64,000 nt of DNA from Actibacterium sp. 188UL27-1 (GCF_016901225.1 NZ_JAFEUL010000012.1:62001-126000), one strand, 5' to 3'; counted from the stretch's first letter, positions 18,352-27,894 are shown. A program made the numbers and translations. Notes: a model not told the origin generated them from the sequence alone.

Positions 18352-19332
18352 ATGAACGAAGCGGTCCGTGACCCCGATACAGATGTCAGTCAACCCTGGG
18401 ACAAGGATAACCAAGCGTGGTGGGACTGGTATGTCAGCCTTGCCGATAACGAGGATGAGATCACCACATTTGAGGCCGTCGCACCGCTGCCCGACCTTCC
18501 ACTACCCTCTGACGAGGCGGTTATTGCGGAACTGGCCGCGCCCTATGAATTGACCGACGCGGATGTCGCGTTCTTTCACGACAACGGTTTCATCAAGCTC
18601 AAGCGCGTGTTTTCACCCGGCGCAGTGTTAAAACTCCGGGCAGAATTGATCCGCTTGCTCAAGGCGGAGTTCGGCGCCGATCCCGATAGCGGCGTACAAG
18701 ACCGCTTTTTAAGCCTTGAGATGATCTGGCCCGATAATCCGCTTCTGCGCGCTTACGTGCTTTCACCCCGTGTTGCGCAGATCTGTGCGGATCTGCTGGA
18801 GGTTCCAGCGGTGCGTCTTTACCATGACAATGTACTATCTAAGCAGCCAGGATGCGGGCGCACGCCGTGGCATTTTGACGATCACCATTTCCCGTTGGAT
18901 ACCAATGACGTCGTCACGGCCTGGGCACCTGCACAGCCGATCCCACTGGCAATGGGGCCGCTCGCCTTTGCCTATCCGCGCAGCATCTGGGAATTGGTCG
19001 ATAACGTGGCGTTCGAGAAGTCATCGACCAGCTATGACAAGAATGTTGCCAAGCTCTTTGCCAGCCACCAGGTGGCTGTCGACGAAACGCCGTTCGAGAT
19101 GGGAGAGGTCAGCTTTCACCACAACCTCAACTTCCATACCGCAGCCCGCAATCGAACCGATCGCAGCCGGATCGTCCTGGCCAATACCTATTATGTCGAT
19201 GGCGCGCGGGTCGTGGACTCGCCCACGATGGTATCCGGCGACTGGCAAAAATTCATGCCGGGGGTTGGACCAGGTGATATAGCGGCGAGCCCACTTAACC
19301 CGATCTGCTGGCCGGTGACGACGGATGAGTGA
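18352..19332 (+). CDS. PhyH-family Fe(II)/2-oxoglutarate oxygenase
   Basis: A 326-residue protein of the phytanoyl-CoA dioxygenase family. The iron-binding facial triad appears as HFD in TPWHFDDHHFPLD near residue 177 and a distal His in FHHNLNFHTAARN near residue 258. A following Arg (RSRIVLANTYY) would hold 2-oxoglutarate. The start at 18352 follows an AGAGG site. The substrate is unknown. It overlaps the next methyltransferase gene by 8 bp, so hydroxylation and methylation of a shared small molecule is a reasonable inference. Confidence 0.8.
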   Translation: MNEAVRDPDTDVSQPWDKDNQAWWDWYVSLADNEDEITTFEAVAPLPDLPLPSDEAVIAELAAPYELTDADVAFFHDNGFIKLKRVFSPGAVLKLRAELIRLLKAEFGADPDSGVQDRFLSLEMIWPDNPLLRAYVLSPRVAQICADLLEVPAVRLYHDNVLSKQPGCGRTPWHFDDHHFPLDTNDVVTAWAPAQPIPLAMGPLAFAYPRSIWELVDNVAFEKSSTSYDKNVAKLFASHQVAVDETPFEMGEVSFHHNLNFHTAARNRTDRSRIVLANTYYVDGARVVDSPTMVSGDWQKFMPGVGPGDIAASPLNPICWPVTTDE

Positions 19333-20164
19333 AATCTTAACGCGAAGTTCCGCCCATTGGTCCGAAGCCGGGCGCAAGGGTATGGAAGCGTTTTATCATC
19401 TTGCCACCGACGACTACCGCCATCTTGCGCTTGCGCGAAATTGGGTGGACTTTTTCGAAGCGGCCCAGGCAAAGGTCGGTGACCGCAGCTTGCGCCTTTT
19501 GGATGTCGCCTGTGGATCCGGCAAATTCCCAAGCGCGCTTGCGCAACATGGTAACCTTCAGACCGCCAAGATCGCGCCGATAGAGACCGCGCTACTGGAC
19601 CCGTCCGCCTTTTCCATCGCAGAGGCGCGCGCGGCTCTGCCTGCTCCGTTTCAGTGCCACGGGGAATACGAGACAACCCTGCAAGCGTTTGATCCACCAA
19701 CTGGTGGATTTGATATCGTATGGGCCACCCACGCGCTTTACGCGATCCCCCGTAGCGAGTTGGCGCCGGCCCTGGCCCAGTTCCGGGCGGCAATAGCCCC
19801 CGGCGGCCACGGGATCATCGCCCATTCGGCAGAGGCTGGTCATTACATTTCGTTCCATGGTCATTACTTATCCGCCTTTGATACACCCGGCGTGGAACAA
19901 TATGTCCCGGCAGAGTTGATTGCCGATACGCTTCGCCGCACGGGTGCGGACGTGTCAGTGGAAGAAGTCATCTACGACAGTGTGGCCGATGGCGATGCGA
20001 CAGAGGCAGTCGAAGGCTATCTGCGCCGCTGTGTCTTTGACGACACGATCAGCCTGATCCAGATGCAGAAGACCGAACCACTCGCCAGCTACCTTGCACA
20101 CAGCCGTGATGCAGCTGGTTGGCGCTTTGGACAACGCGTCTGGTTACTGACCATCACCGGCTGA
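19325..20164 (+). CDS. Class I SAM-dependent methyltransferase
   Basis: A 279-residue Rossmann-fold methyltransferase. The SAM-binding glycine motif is LLDVACGSGKFPSAL near residue 60, and motif IV is FDIVWATHALYAIP near residue 130. An LAPALAQFRAAIAPGGHGII-type post-motif completes the fold. The first 45 residues (HWSEAGRKGMEAFYHLATDDY) are a variable substrate-binding region. It overlaps the PhyH oxygenase gene and is followed 56 bp later by a second methyltransferase. The substrate is unassigned. Confidence 0.8.
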   Translation: MSEILTRSSAHWSEAGRKGMEAFYHLATDDYRHLALARNWVDFFEAAQAKVGDRSLRLLDVACGSGKFPSALAQHGNLQTAKIAPIETALLDPSAFSIAEARAALPAPFQCHGEYETTLQAFDPPTGGFDIVWATHALYAIPRSELAPALAQFRAAIAPGGHGIIAHSAEAGHYISFHGHYLSAFDTPGVEQYVPAELIADTLRRTGADVSVEEVIYDSVADGDATEAVEGYLRRCVFDDTISLIQMQKTEPLASYLAHSRDAAGWRFGQRVWLLTITG

Positions 20165-20184
20165 CAAAACACCCCTCCCTTTAT

Positions 20185-20208
20185 AAAAAACGGCCCGCTC
20201 TCGGGCCG
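20185..20208 (-). terminator. Terminator-like hairpin facing the minus strand
   Basis: CGGCCCG/CGGGCCG (20191-20197 with 20202-20208, CTCT loop) is preceded on the plus strand by AAAAAA (20185-20190). Read on the minus strand it is a GC-rich stem followed by TTTTTT, an intrinsic terminator by shape. No minus-strand gene ends here. The stem also lies just before the second methyltransferase ATG (20221) and could affect its translation. Confidence 0.5.
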
Positions 20209-20220
20209 GGAAAGCATCCT

Positions 20221-21120
20221 ATGCATAATCTCTGCCCGCTGCGGACAGACTGGACCGAAATCGTAAGCCATGGAGACGCCCCTGACGCGACCGCGTTGCG
20301 GTCGCATCTGCGGGCCGTGCATCGCGAAAATGCCGGCTTTACCGAGCGTTGCGCCATGCGCTGCCGCGATACGGACGGGCGCACAAGCTATGATTGGCTC
20401 ATCGACGCTGTTGATGGCTCACAACACCGCAAGATCCTGGATCTCGCATGCGGCTCCGGCCCGCTTCTGGAGCTTTGTCACCAACGGTTTCCGGCGGAGG
20501 TCGATCTGGTCGGCGTGGACATGGCACCCGAGGAACTGGCCCTGGCAAAGGCCAGGCTGCCTGTGGGTCGCGCCCGCCTGATCGAGGCGCAGGCCCAATC
20601 GATGGCCTGCCTTTCGGACAACTCGGTCGACATTGTGTTGTGCCATTGGGCGCTGACGCTGATGGATCCAGTCGCGCCGGTTTTGGCCGAAAGCGCACGC
20701 ATCCTTGCCCCTGGGGGCCGCTTTGCAGCGATTGTTGATGGTGACATGGACATGGCACGCGGATACCGGAACGTCCATGACTTGATCTATGGATATGTTC
20801 AGGTCGAGTTGCCGCAATACGGCGCATTCGATTTGGGCGATCCTCGCGTGCGTGACACGGACAGCTTGGCAGACCTCACGCGCAGGGCCTTTCCCACCGC
20901 GTCCGTTGAGGTGCATCCGAATGTCGTGACCATGCGCGGATCAGCGGAAACGATCGCCGAAGAGGCAGCCGGTTTCTTTTACGCAGCTTTCGTTTTGCCG
21001 CCGGATCGCCGCGCCGCGATGCTCACCGACCTAGCCGCGTATCTTTGCGCAAACATGGATCAAGGCGAGCAGGCCAGTTTCGCAATGCCAATCAACCGGC
21101 TGGTTGTCACCTTGCCATAG
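20221..21120 (+). CDS. Class I SAM-dependent methyltransferase
   Basis: A 299-residue methyltransferase with motif I ILDLACGSGPLLELC near residue 72, VDLVGVDMAPEELALAKAR as the acidic second strand, and SVDIVLCHWALTLMDPVAPV as motif IV. The fold resembles BioC/UbiE-like class I enzymes, but the flanks are not diagnostic. The start at 20221 is chosen over upstream in-frame codons because the region before it is a hairpin spacer without homology. It probably belongs with the PhyH oxygenase and the first methyltransferase as a small tailoring set. Confidence 0.78.
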   Translation: MHNLCPLRTDWTEIVSHGDAPDATALRSHLRAVHRENAGFTERCAMRCRDTDGRTSYDWLIDAVDGSQHRKILDLACGSGPLLELCHQRFPAEVDLVGVDMAPEELALAKARLPVGRARLIEAQAQSMACLSDNSVDIVLCHWALTLMDPVAPVLAESARILAPGGRFAAIVDGDMDMARGYRNVHDLIYGYVQVELPQYGAFDLGDPRVRDTDSLADLTRRAFPTASVEVHPNVVTMRGSAETIAEEAAGFFYAAFVLPPDRRAAMLTDLAAYLCANMDQGEQASFAMPINRLVVTLP

Positions 21121-21239
21121 TCGTTGTGCCAACCACAGGGATCGGGCAGTCGGAAGGGAGGTCTCCCTATCAATGCGTCCAACGCATTCCATGACAGATC
21201 TAGCTTAAATTCTAAGCGCGGCTTTCTACACAGCCCGTG
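21121..21239. other. Convergent spacer with two short hairpins
   Basis: The 119-bp spacer between convergent genes carries AGGGAG/CTCCCT (21155-21168) and AATGCGT/ACGCATT (21172-21188). Neither has a T-run. They may give weak bidirectional termination. Confidence 0.35.
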
Positions 21240-22598
21240 TCACGATGGCCAAATGGGATGGTGATCGTCGATAATGTAGATATGGGAATGGCGCAGCGGG
21301 CCATGGCTATGACGCACGGGCTTTAACGCGCCACTTAATGTCGGATCATGGTGATCCGGATCACCATGGGCATGTTCATGCTCAATTTGGGGGTGTTCAT
21401 GCTCGATCTCACGCGGATCCCCTGCCGGCCAGATTGCCAGGGCCACCAGACCGGCCCCGGCGGCAATGACTGCAAAAACAGCAAAGGTTTGGTCTAAACC
21501 AAGCGCCACCCCAAGATATCCCGCCATTGGGTATGTCATCAGCCAGCATCCATGGGACAACGTGAACTGCGCTGCAAATACCGATGAACGGTCCGTGTCG
21601 TGGCAGGATTGGGTGATCAGCAAACCGCTTGGCGTTTGGATCATAGACGCCCCGGCTCCTAGAACCGACCAGATGATCAAACCTGCTCCAAACCCTGGCC
21701 CGAATGCTGCGCTGACAAGACCCACTGTCAGGATCGCGCCACCTGTCAAAACCACCGGGCGGACCGCGACCCGGCGCAACATCGCGGGCATCAGCAACGC
21801 AACCGCCATGGATCCGACGCCGTAGGCCGCGAAATAAACCGCCACCATGGCGTCCCCCAATCCCAACTCTCCTTTCACCCGTGGCACGGTGTTGACGATC
21901 ACAATCGCAGTGGCCGCTGCAACCGATACATAAAGGGCCAACAAGCCGCGCAGTCGCGGGGTCGACAGGTACACCCATGCACCGCGGGTCAGTCGCTTGC
22001 GAAAGGGCAGCGGCATTGTGTCTGGCAGCAACGCAGGCAAAACGACCGAGGCAACGAGCAGACCAGAGGCCAAAAACCCGATGGACGTACCAGCGAACAG
22101 AAAGTGAAAGCTGACGACGGTCAGCAGCAAACCCGTCAGCAGCGGGCTCACGAGCGATTCCAGATCATAGGCCAGACGTGAATAGGACAGCGCCCGTGTG
22201 TAGTCTTCTTCCTTGGTCAGGATGTCCGGGATTACTGCCTGAAATGTCGGGGTAAATGCCGCAGACAGCGCCTGAAACGCAAAGACCAAAATGTAGATCT
22301 GCCAGATTTCGGTAACGAACGGCAAAAAGAGGACCAACACCGCCCGGGACAGGTCCAGACCGATCAGAAACGCCCGACGAGGCAGGCGCGCGGCCAAGGC
22401 AGACGCCACCGGCGCAACTCCGACATAGGCGATCATCTTAAGGGTAAGAGCCGTGCCCAAGACAGCGCCAGCATTGGGCCCAGCCAGATCGAAGGCAAGC
22501 AATCCCAGCGCCATGGTCGTCAACCCGGACCCCAGTAAAGACAGGACCTGGGCCAGAAAAAGCCGACGATAGATCCCGTTTGAAAAAGCTCCTGCCAT
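21240..22598 (-). CDS. MFS transporter with histidine-rich C-terminal tail
   Basis: A 452-residue major facilitator with about twelve membrane helices, beginning GIYRRLFLAQVLSLLGSGLT. The last 55 residues are cytoplasmic and rich in His, Glu and Asp (EHEHPQ, EHEHAHGDPDHH, RHSHGPLRHSH) and end IDDHHPIWPS. His-rich tails of this kind occur in NreB/NrsD-type nickel exporters, so divalent metal efflux is the best guess. The core resembles generic efflux MFS proteins and the substrate is not proven. The start at 22598 opens the first helix. Confidence 0.75.
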   Translation of the reverse strand: MAGAFSNGIYRRLFLAQVLSLLGSGLTTMALGLLAFDLAGPNAGAVLGTALTLKMIAYVGVAPVASALAARLPRRAFLIGLDLSRAVLVLFLPFVTEIWQIYILVFAFQALSAAFTPTFQAVIPDILTKEEDYTRALSYSRLAYDLESLVSPLLTGLLLTVVSFHFLFAGTSIGFLASGLLVASVVLPALLPDTMPLPFRKRLTRGAWVYLSTPRLRGLLALYVSVAAATAIVIVNTVPRVKGELGLGDAMVAVYFAAYGVGSMAVALLMPAMLRRVAVRPVVLTGGAILTVGLVSAAFGPGFGAGLIIWSVLGAGASMIQTPSGLLITQSCHDTDRSSVFAAQFTLSHGCWLMTYPMAGYLGVALGLDQTFAVFAVIAAGAGLVALAIWPAGDPREIEHEHPQIEHEHAHGDPDHHDPTLSGALKPVRHSHGPLRHSHIYIIDDHHPIWPS

Positions 22599-22836
22599 GC
22601 GGCTTAGTCTAGGGATTCGTAATGGCAGATCAACGGGTCGGCACGCGGCGTGGCGCCGACGTTCATACGCCGTTCGGACAGGAACGTTCTGGCAAAAAGC
22701 AAGCAACATCGCGTCGTGTGATAAAGGTAACCAAAGCTTTTCGAACCAGTTTGCTTCAGGTTCGTTAAAAGTCGAAGGTTACCCTTCGAGTAAGCAATTT
22801 TTCCTAAATATGCGCCATCGAGCTGAAGGCGAGCGC

Positions 22837-25785
22837 ATGCAACTGTCGGAGATATTGCAGAATTTCCTGTCGTTGACACAGGATGCGATTGGTATCGGAT
22901 ACCGGGGGCCCGATGATCAGTTGGGCAAGCTTGTCTATGTTAACCAGGCCTATGAGGAGCTTTTTGGCCGCTCCGCCGAAGACGTCCTGGGCAGACCCGC
23001 CTCAATCAGTCACGACCCCGATACCTGGCAAAGCTATCTCGCCATCATCAATTCCAGGTTCGCCTCTGGAGAGAGCAGTTTCAGTACTGAAGCCAAATGC
23101 ATTCGCGCCGATGGTAGCAAATTCTGGGCCAGCCTATCCTTTTTTGTTGTCCCTGACGATGAAAATGGCGGCCGCTACACTGCCGCCGTTTTCCGCGATA
23201 TCTCTGACTTGAAAACACGGGAGGAGGAGGCCGAGCGCGCCTTGCGCGACCGCGAAACTCTGCTGCGTGATCAGGACAAGATGTATAATGAACTGCTGGC
23301 CACCCAGACCCGCTTCATATCGGCGATCAACGCCTATCCCGATCCATTCGTCGTGTTTGATGCGGATCTGAACCTGGTCACGTGCAACACGGCCTACAAA
23401 CGGTCCATGTCCACTAACCCTGACGCCATTCGCCCCGGTATGCATGTACGTGAGGTGCTGGTCGAAGCGATGGATAGCGGAACCCTGCATGAACCGGAGC
23501 AGGGCCGCCAAGCCTATATGGACGAATTGCTCGGGCCAGAACGCATCGGACGAAAGGTTGAGGATCTGGAGTTTCCGGGCGACATCCATCACCGCATGCT
23601 GCGCAGTCAGGCCGAAAATGGTGATTGGGTCCTGATCCGGCTCGATATCACCGAACTGGTTCGTCAGAAACGCACGGCGGAGGAGGCGCAAGATCGGTTG
23701 CTATCGGCGATCAGTAGCTACCCCTCGCCATTTTCGATCTGCGACTCCAACGCCCAACTGATCGTCTGGAACCCGAGCTACGCCCAATCACTGACGAACA
23801 ACCCGGACGAAATCCAAGCCGGCATGACGCTGGAACAGGCCATGCGCATCGGCGTGCAAAACGGTCGCTTTCCGGATGCCATCGGCCGGGAGGAAGCCTG
23901 GTTGAAGGACATCTTGCACTCCGCCCGGAACGGGCGCGCGGTTGAAGATATCACGCTGGCCGATGACACCCATCACCGGGTGCTGCGGTCCAAATCTACC
24001 AACGGTGATCTTGTCATGATCCGGCTGGACACAACGGAGCTTGTCCGCCAGCGCCGCGCATTGGAAGAAATACAAAGCCGCCTGATCTCGGCCATCAACG
24101 CATTCCCGGATCCCTTCGCCATCTATGACAGCGATATCCGATTGCTGACTTGGAACCCCGCATTTACCAAATCGCTGACGGACAATCCCGACGATGTCTT
24201 TGTCGGGATGAGCGTCGATGATGTCATTCGTCTAGCAGTTAAAAACGGGCATGTGCCTGCCGCAAAGGGTCGGGAAGCGGAATGGTTGGATGAATACGTG
24301 ACGCCCGACATGCCGCATACGGGAACCGAAGAATTCGAGTTCGACAATGACAGGCATTACCGGATCATGCGGTCCAGGTCCGAAAACGGTGAACTTCTTG
24401 TTCTGCGGTTGAACATCACAGAGGCCGTGCGGCAGCGGCGGGCACTTGAAGACTACGCTAAGCGTTTGGAGGATGCCAATCACGAGATTACCCATAAGGC
24501 GCTGCATGACGAACTGACCGGCTTGGGCAATCGCCGCTATCTGTCAGACAAATTCGAACAGCTTTCGACCCAAAGACGGCAAGAAGGAGGAGATCTGGCC
24601 GCACTACATATCGATCTGGATCGGTTCAAGCAGATCAATGACACGATCGGTCATGCCGCAGGCGATCATGTGCTGGTGGACGTCGCGAACCGGATCCGGG
24701 TCAATGTCCGGCAGGAGGATGTCATCGCGCGGATCGGCGGCGATGAATTCGTCATCCTTTTGCTGATCCCCGAAGACAGCGACCGCCCCAAAGAACTGGC
24801 GCAAGCGCTGCTCGATGATCTCAGCAAGCCATCCTTTTTCGAAGGGCGGGAATGCCGATTTGGCGCCTCCATCGGTATCGCGCGCACCCCCTTGGCCAAT
24901 GAAGAGGATCTGCTCACCAATTCCGATGTCGCACTTTACAAGGCCAAACGATCCGGTCGCGGGCAGATCGGCATATTCGACCGCACCGATATCGACGAGA
25001 TGCGCCGCACCAAGAACCTTGCCGATGACATTATGCGCGCGCTCGAAGCCCGGGAGTTTTTGCCCTATTACCAGCCCCAGATCGACGCACAGACCGGCAA
25101 GGTCGTCGGGGTCGAAGCGCTGGCACGCTGGTTGCATCCCACAAAAGGTGTTCGCGCACCCGACAGTTTTCTACCCGTTGCCACCGACCTTAACATTGTG
25201 GCCGAAATTGATCGCATGATCTTTGAAAAGGCCATCATCGAATGCGAAGAAACCTTGGGTCGATTGCCGGAGCCCCCCAGCCTGTCATTCAATGTCAGCG
25301 CGCGCCGCATCCAGTTTGACGAGATCGCCGAGATCGGGCGCCTTGCGGGTGGCTATTCGGGCAAGGTCGCGTTCGAGTTGCTGGAAACCATTTTCCTGGA
25401 GGAGGAAAGCGATGCGTTTCTGATGCAGCTTGATCAGTTGCGCGATATGGGAATTTCCCTCGAAGTTGACGATTTCGGCAGCGGGCGGGCCTCCATCGTG
25501 GCTCTGCAACGGATCGCACCTGATCAACTCAAGATCGACCGGCGGCTCGTCACGCCCATGACCGAACACAACAGCGCGTCTCGCCTCGTCCAGTCAATTA
25601 TCGAGATCGGGAACGCGCTCCAGATAGGGGTCACGGCAGAAGGGGTGGAAACCGCTGAACAGGCCCGGATCCTGGCAAAGCTCGGAGCGCAGCGCTTGCA
25701 AGGATATTACTTTTCGAAACCGCTTAGCTTGCCAGGTCTGGTCGACTACCTCAACACCAGCACAGTCCGACGGCACCAAGCATAA
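22837..25785 (+). CDS. PAS-GGDEF-EAL cyclic-di-GMP enzyme
   Basis: A 982-residue protein. Residues 1-125 form a canonical PAS domain. Three related PAS repeats of about 127 residues start near 161, 288 and 416, each opening with a variant of ISAINAYPDPFVVFDAD. A GGDEF domain follows (RIGGDEFVILL near 632), then an EAL domain (VGVEALARW near 758, LEVDDFGSG, TAEGVETAEQ). Both catalytic signatures are intact, so it could make and degrade c-di-GMP. No membrane helices are seen; it is probably a soluble sensor. ATG 22837 has GAAGG upstream, while the in-frame ATG at 22810 has no site. It is divergent from the MFS gene. Confidence 0.88.
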   Translation: MQLSEILQNFLSLTQDAIGIGYRGPDDQLGKLVYVNQAYEELFGRSAEDVLGRPASISHDPDTWQSYLAIINSRFASGESSFSTEAKCIRADGSKFWASLSFFVVPDDENGGRYTAAVFRDISDLKTREEEAERALRDRETLLRDQDKMYNELLATQTRFISAINAYPDPFVVFDADLNLVTCNTAYKRSMSTNPDAIRPGMHVREVLVEAMDSGTLHEPEQGRQAYMDELLGPERIGRKVEDLEFPGDIHHRMLRSQAENGDWVLIRLDITELVRQKRTAEEAQDRLLSAISSYPSPFSICDSNAQLIVWNPSYAQSLTNNPDEIQAGMTLEQAMRIGVQNGRFPDAIGREEAWLKDILHSARNGRAVEDITLADDTHHRVLRSKSTNGDLVMIRLDTTELVRQRRALEEIQSRLISAINAFPDPFAIYDSDIRLLTWNPAFTKSLTDNPDDVFVGMSVDDVIRLAVKNGHVPAAKGREAEWLDEYVTPDMPHTGTEEFEFDNDRHYRIMRSRSENGELLVLRLNITEAVRQRRALEDYAKRLEDANHEITHKALHDELTGLGNRRYLSDKFEQLSTQRRQEGGDLAALHIDLDRFKQINDTIGHAAGDHVLVDVANRIRVNVRQEDVIARIGGDEFVILLLIPEDSDRPKELAQALLDDLSKPSFFEGRECRFGASIGIARTPLANEEDLLTNSDVALYKAKRSGRGQIGIFDRTDIDEMRRTKNLADDIMRALEAREFLPYYQPQIDAQTGKVVGVEALARWLHPTKGVRAPDSFLPVATDLNIVAEIDRMIFEKAIIECEETLGRLPEPPSLSFNVSARRIQFDEIAEIGRLAGGYSGKVAFELLETIFLEEESDAFLMQLDQLRDMGISLEVDDFGSGRASIVALQRIAPDQLKIDRRLVTPMTEHNSASRLVQSIIEIGNALQIGVTAEGVETAEQARILAKLGAQRLQGYYFSKPLSLPGLVDYLNTSTVRRHQA

Positions 25786-25788
25786 GCC

Positions 25789-26895
25789 TCAGCCCTCTGC
25801 GATCAACGGATCCCGCGGTGAAGTGGCCCCTATAAGTGCCAGTGTTATGGAAGTTTCCGCGCGCAAAACGTCCCATAATGCCTGCAAACCCTCCTCTCCT
25901 CCGGCGGCGATGGCGAATTGCAGAATGCGGCCCAGAAAGGTGAAATGCGCCCCCTGACCATAGGCCTTCACTACATCTTCACCCGACCGCAATCCGGTGT
26001 CGTAAAACAACGGATAATCGGCACCGACCGCGGACTGGATCTCCCGCAAGGCGCAGATTGGGGCGGGCGCGCTCTCTAACTGACGGGCACCGTGGCTCGA
26101 CACCTGGATCGCATCCACACCGGCCTCTTTCAGCGCCACGGCATCTTCCCGATACAGAACCCCTTTGACCACCAGCTTGCCAGGCCACCGGTCGCGCAGT
26201 TTTGACAGCATGGTCCAATCGGCTTTGGCCCGGCTCTCTGTCCGGTCGAAATCATAGCCGGGCATCCGGAAATTTGCTGGCTCTGGACGCCCTTTGAACA
26301 GCATCGCAAGGGACCAGCGCGGATGAAGTGCAAAATCCAGGAACTGACGCGGTCCAATGCGAAACGGCATGGTGAAACCATGGCGCAGTTCCCGTGGGCG
26401 GCGGCCCAGTTCCGGCACATCGACCGTCAAAACCAATGTGTCATACCCCGCAACCCGGGCCCGATCCACCAGCTTGAAGGTCCCCGTCCCGTCGCCACTA
26501 AAATAAAGCTGGAACCAAGCATGGCCCTCGGCCGCTTCGATCAGCGGCTCCATCGCGGTGGAGGCGACCGTCGACACGCCAAGCGGCACTTGCTCCCGCG
26601 CGGCCAATCGCGCCAGCATCATATCCGCAGCGGGCCCGGACAAGTTGCACATACCCATCGGGCTGATCCCGAAAGGCGCCCTGGTCTGTTGACCAAAGAT
26701 CGAAACACCCAGCGATCGGTCGCTGACATCGCGCAAGATACGGGGCCGCAGCGTCAGCGCATCAAAGGCCGCGCGGGTGCGAACGGTTCCGGTTTCACAC
26801 CCCGCCGCCCCATCGATGTAATCGAAAACCATCCAAGGCAGACGGCGCCGTGCCAGACGCCGCGCGTCGTCGCTGGAATGAATGCCGCGCGACAT
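25789..26895 (-). CDS. FMN-dependent alpha-hydroxyacid oxidase/dehydrogenase
   Basis: A 368-residue TIM-barrel flavoenzyme of the L-lactate dehydrogenase/glycolate oxidase family. It opens with FDYIDGAAG, followed by the FMN-contacting APFGISPMGMCNL. The catalytic base His appears in QVSSHGARQLE near residue 263, and the phosphate loop is DTGLRSGEDVVKAYGQGA. It oxidises an L-2-hydroxyacid to the 2-oxoacid. It is the last gene of the long minus-strand operon and starts 3 bp after the alcohol dehydrogenase stop. Lactate, mandelate or another hydroxyacid cannot be told apart. Confidence 0.85.
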   Translation of the reverse strand: MSRGIHSSDDARRLARRRLPWMVFDYIDGAAGCETGTVRTRAAFDALTLRPRILRDVSDRSLGVSIFGQQTRAPFGISPMGMCNLSGPAADMMLARLAAREQVPLGVSTVASTAMEPLIEAAEGHAWFQLYFSGDGTGTFKLVDRARVAGYDTLVLTVDVPELGRRPRELRHGFTMPFRIGPRQFLDFALHPRWSLAMLFKGRPEPANFRMPGYDFDRTESRAKADWTMLSKLRDRWPGKLVVKGVLYREDAVALKEAGVDAIQVSSHGARQLESAPAPICALREIQSAVGADYPLFYDTGLRSGEDVVKAYGQGAHFTFLGRILQFAIAAGGEEGLQALWDVLRAETSITLALIGATSPRDPLIAEG

Positions 26896-26898
26896 ACC

Positions 26899-27894
26899 CT
26901 ATCCGACCATCGTATCGCTGGGGCTCGGGTGCAAAATGATCTTTGGCGCAGCAACCTGGCCCGCGCGGATGTCCGCAAAGGCCTGCGCCCCATCCGACAG
27001 GGGGCGATGTTCGACCCAGTCCAGTGCCCCCAACCGACCATCAAAAATAGCGGCGGCCGTGTTCCGAAAATCCTGCGCCGTGTACGTATAGGTGCCGATA
27101 AATGTGATCTCCTGCAGGGTCATCCGACGGATATCCAGCCCGCCTGTATCCTCGCCCAAACCGATATGCAGGATGACACCACCAGGCCGAACCATCGTGC
27201 TGGCAACACTGCGGGTGGCGGCATAGCCCACACCATCGATCACCAGATCAGCCGCGCTAACCATGCCGGGCGGCACCGCGGCAAACCCCTCGATCTGATC
27301 CAGCCCGGCGCGGCGGCGCTCATTCGGCTCGATCACGCAAATATCGGTGGCCCCAAAGGCGCGCAAAGATAGCGCCGCCCCCACGCCAATCGCGCCACCG
27401 CCGATCACAACGCAACGCGCCGTTTCGATGGGTTGATCCAGCGCAGCCGCGCCCAGGCGCACGGCATGCCAACCACAGGCCAAGGGTTCGGCCAAGGCAG
27501 CGCGGGGCAGTGATATGTCAGCAGGAACCTCCACCAGATTGCGATCGGGGATCACCAACTGCTCGGCAAAGGCTCCCTCACGTGGCGGCATCGAAATGAT
27601 CGCACGGTCTGGGCACAGGTTGTCACGGCCTGTCAGACAGGCGCGACATACCCCGCAAGTCACCAGCGGATTGACCGTCACCCGCGCACCCGATCCAACA
27701 ACATGGCCCGCCGCCTCATGCCCCAGGATCAAGGGCGCCGGACGCCGCACATCATGGCCAAGAAATGCGTGCATGTCAGATCCACAAATGCCCACGGCAG
27801 CGATCTGGACCACGCTTTCGCCCGGCCCCGGCAGCGGGTCCGGGACATCCCGGTAGGCCAGGGTTTCTACAGCATCATAGACAAGTGCTTTCAT
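26899..27894 (-). CDS. Zinc-dependent medium-chain alcohol dehydrogenase
   Basis: A 331-residue MDR enzyme. The catalytic zinc ligands are Cys in GICGSDMHAF and His-Glu in LGHEAAGHVV. The four structural-zinc cysteines are in CGVCRACLTGRDNLC near residue 90. The Rossmann domain carries VVIGGGAIGVGAALSLRAFG. It would oxidise a secondary alcohol or polyol with NAD(P). ATG 27894 is preferred over the slightly longer reading because the conserved MKALVYDAVE start aligns with the family and GAGGAG lies upstream. It is in the catabolic operon between the hydrolase and the hydroxyacid oxidase. Confidence 0.85.
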   Translation of the reverse strand: MKALVYDAVETLAYRDVPDPLPGPGESVVQIAAVGICGSDMHAFLGHDVRRPAPLILGHEAAGHVVGSGARVTVNPLVTCGVCRACLTGRDNLCPDRAIISMPPREGAFAEQLVIPDRNLVEVPADISLPRAALAEPLACGWHAVRLGAAALDQPIETARCVVIGGGAIGVGAALSLRAFGATDICVIEPNERRRAGLDQIEGFAAVPPGMVSAADLVIDGVGYAATRSVASTMVRPGGVILHIGLGEDTGGLDIRRMTLQEITFIGTYTYTAQDFRNTAAAIFDGRLGALDWVEHRPLSDGAQAFADIRAGQVAAPKIILHPSPSDTMVG

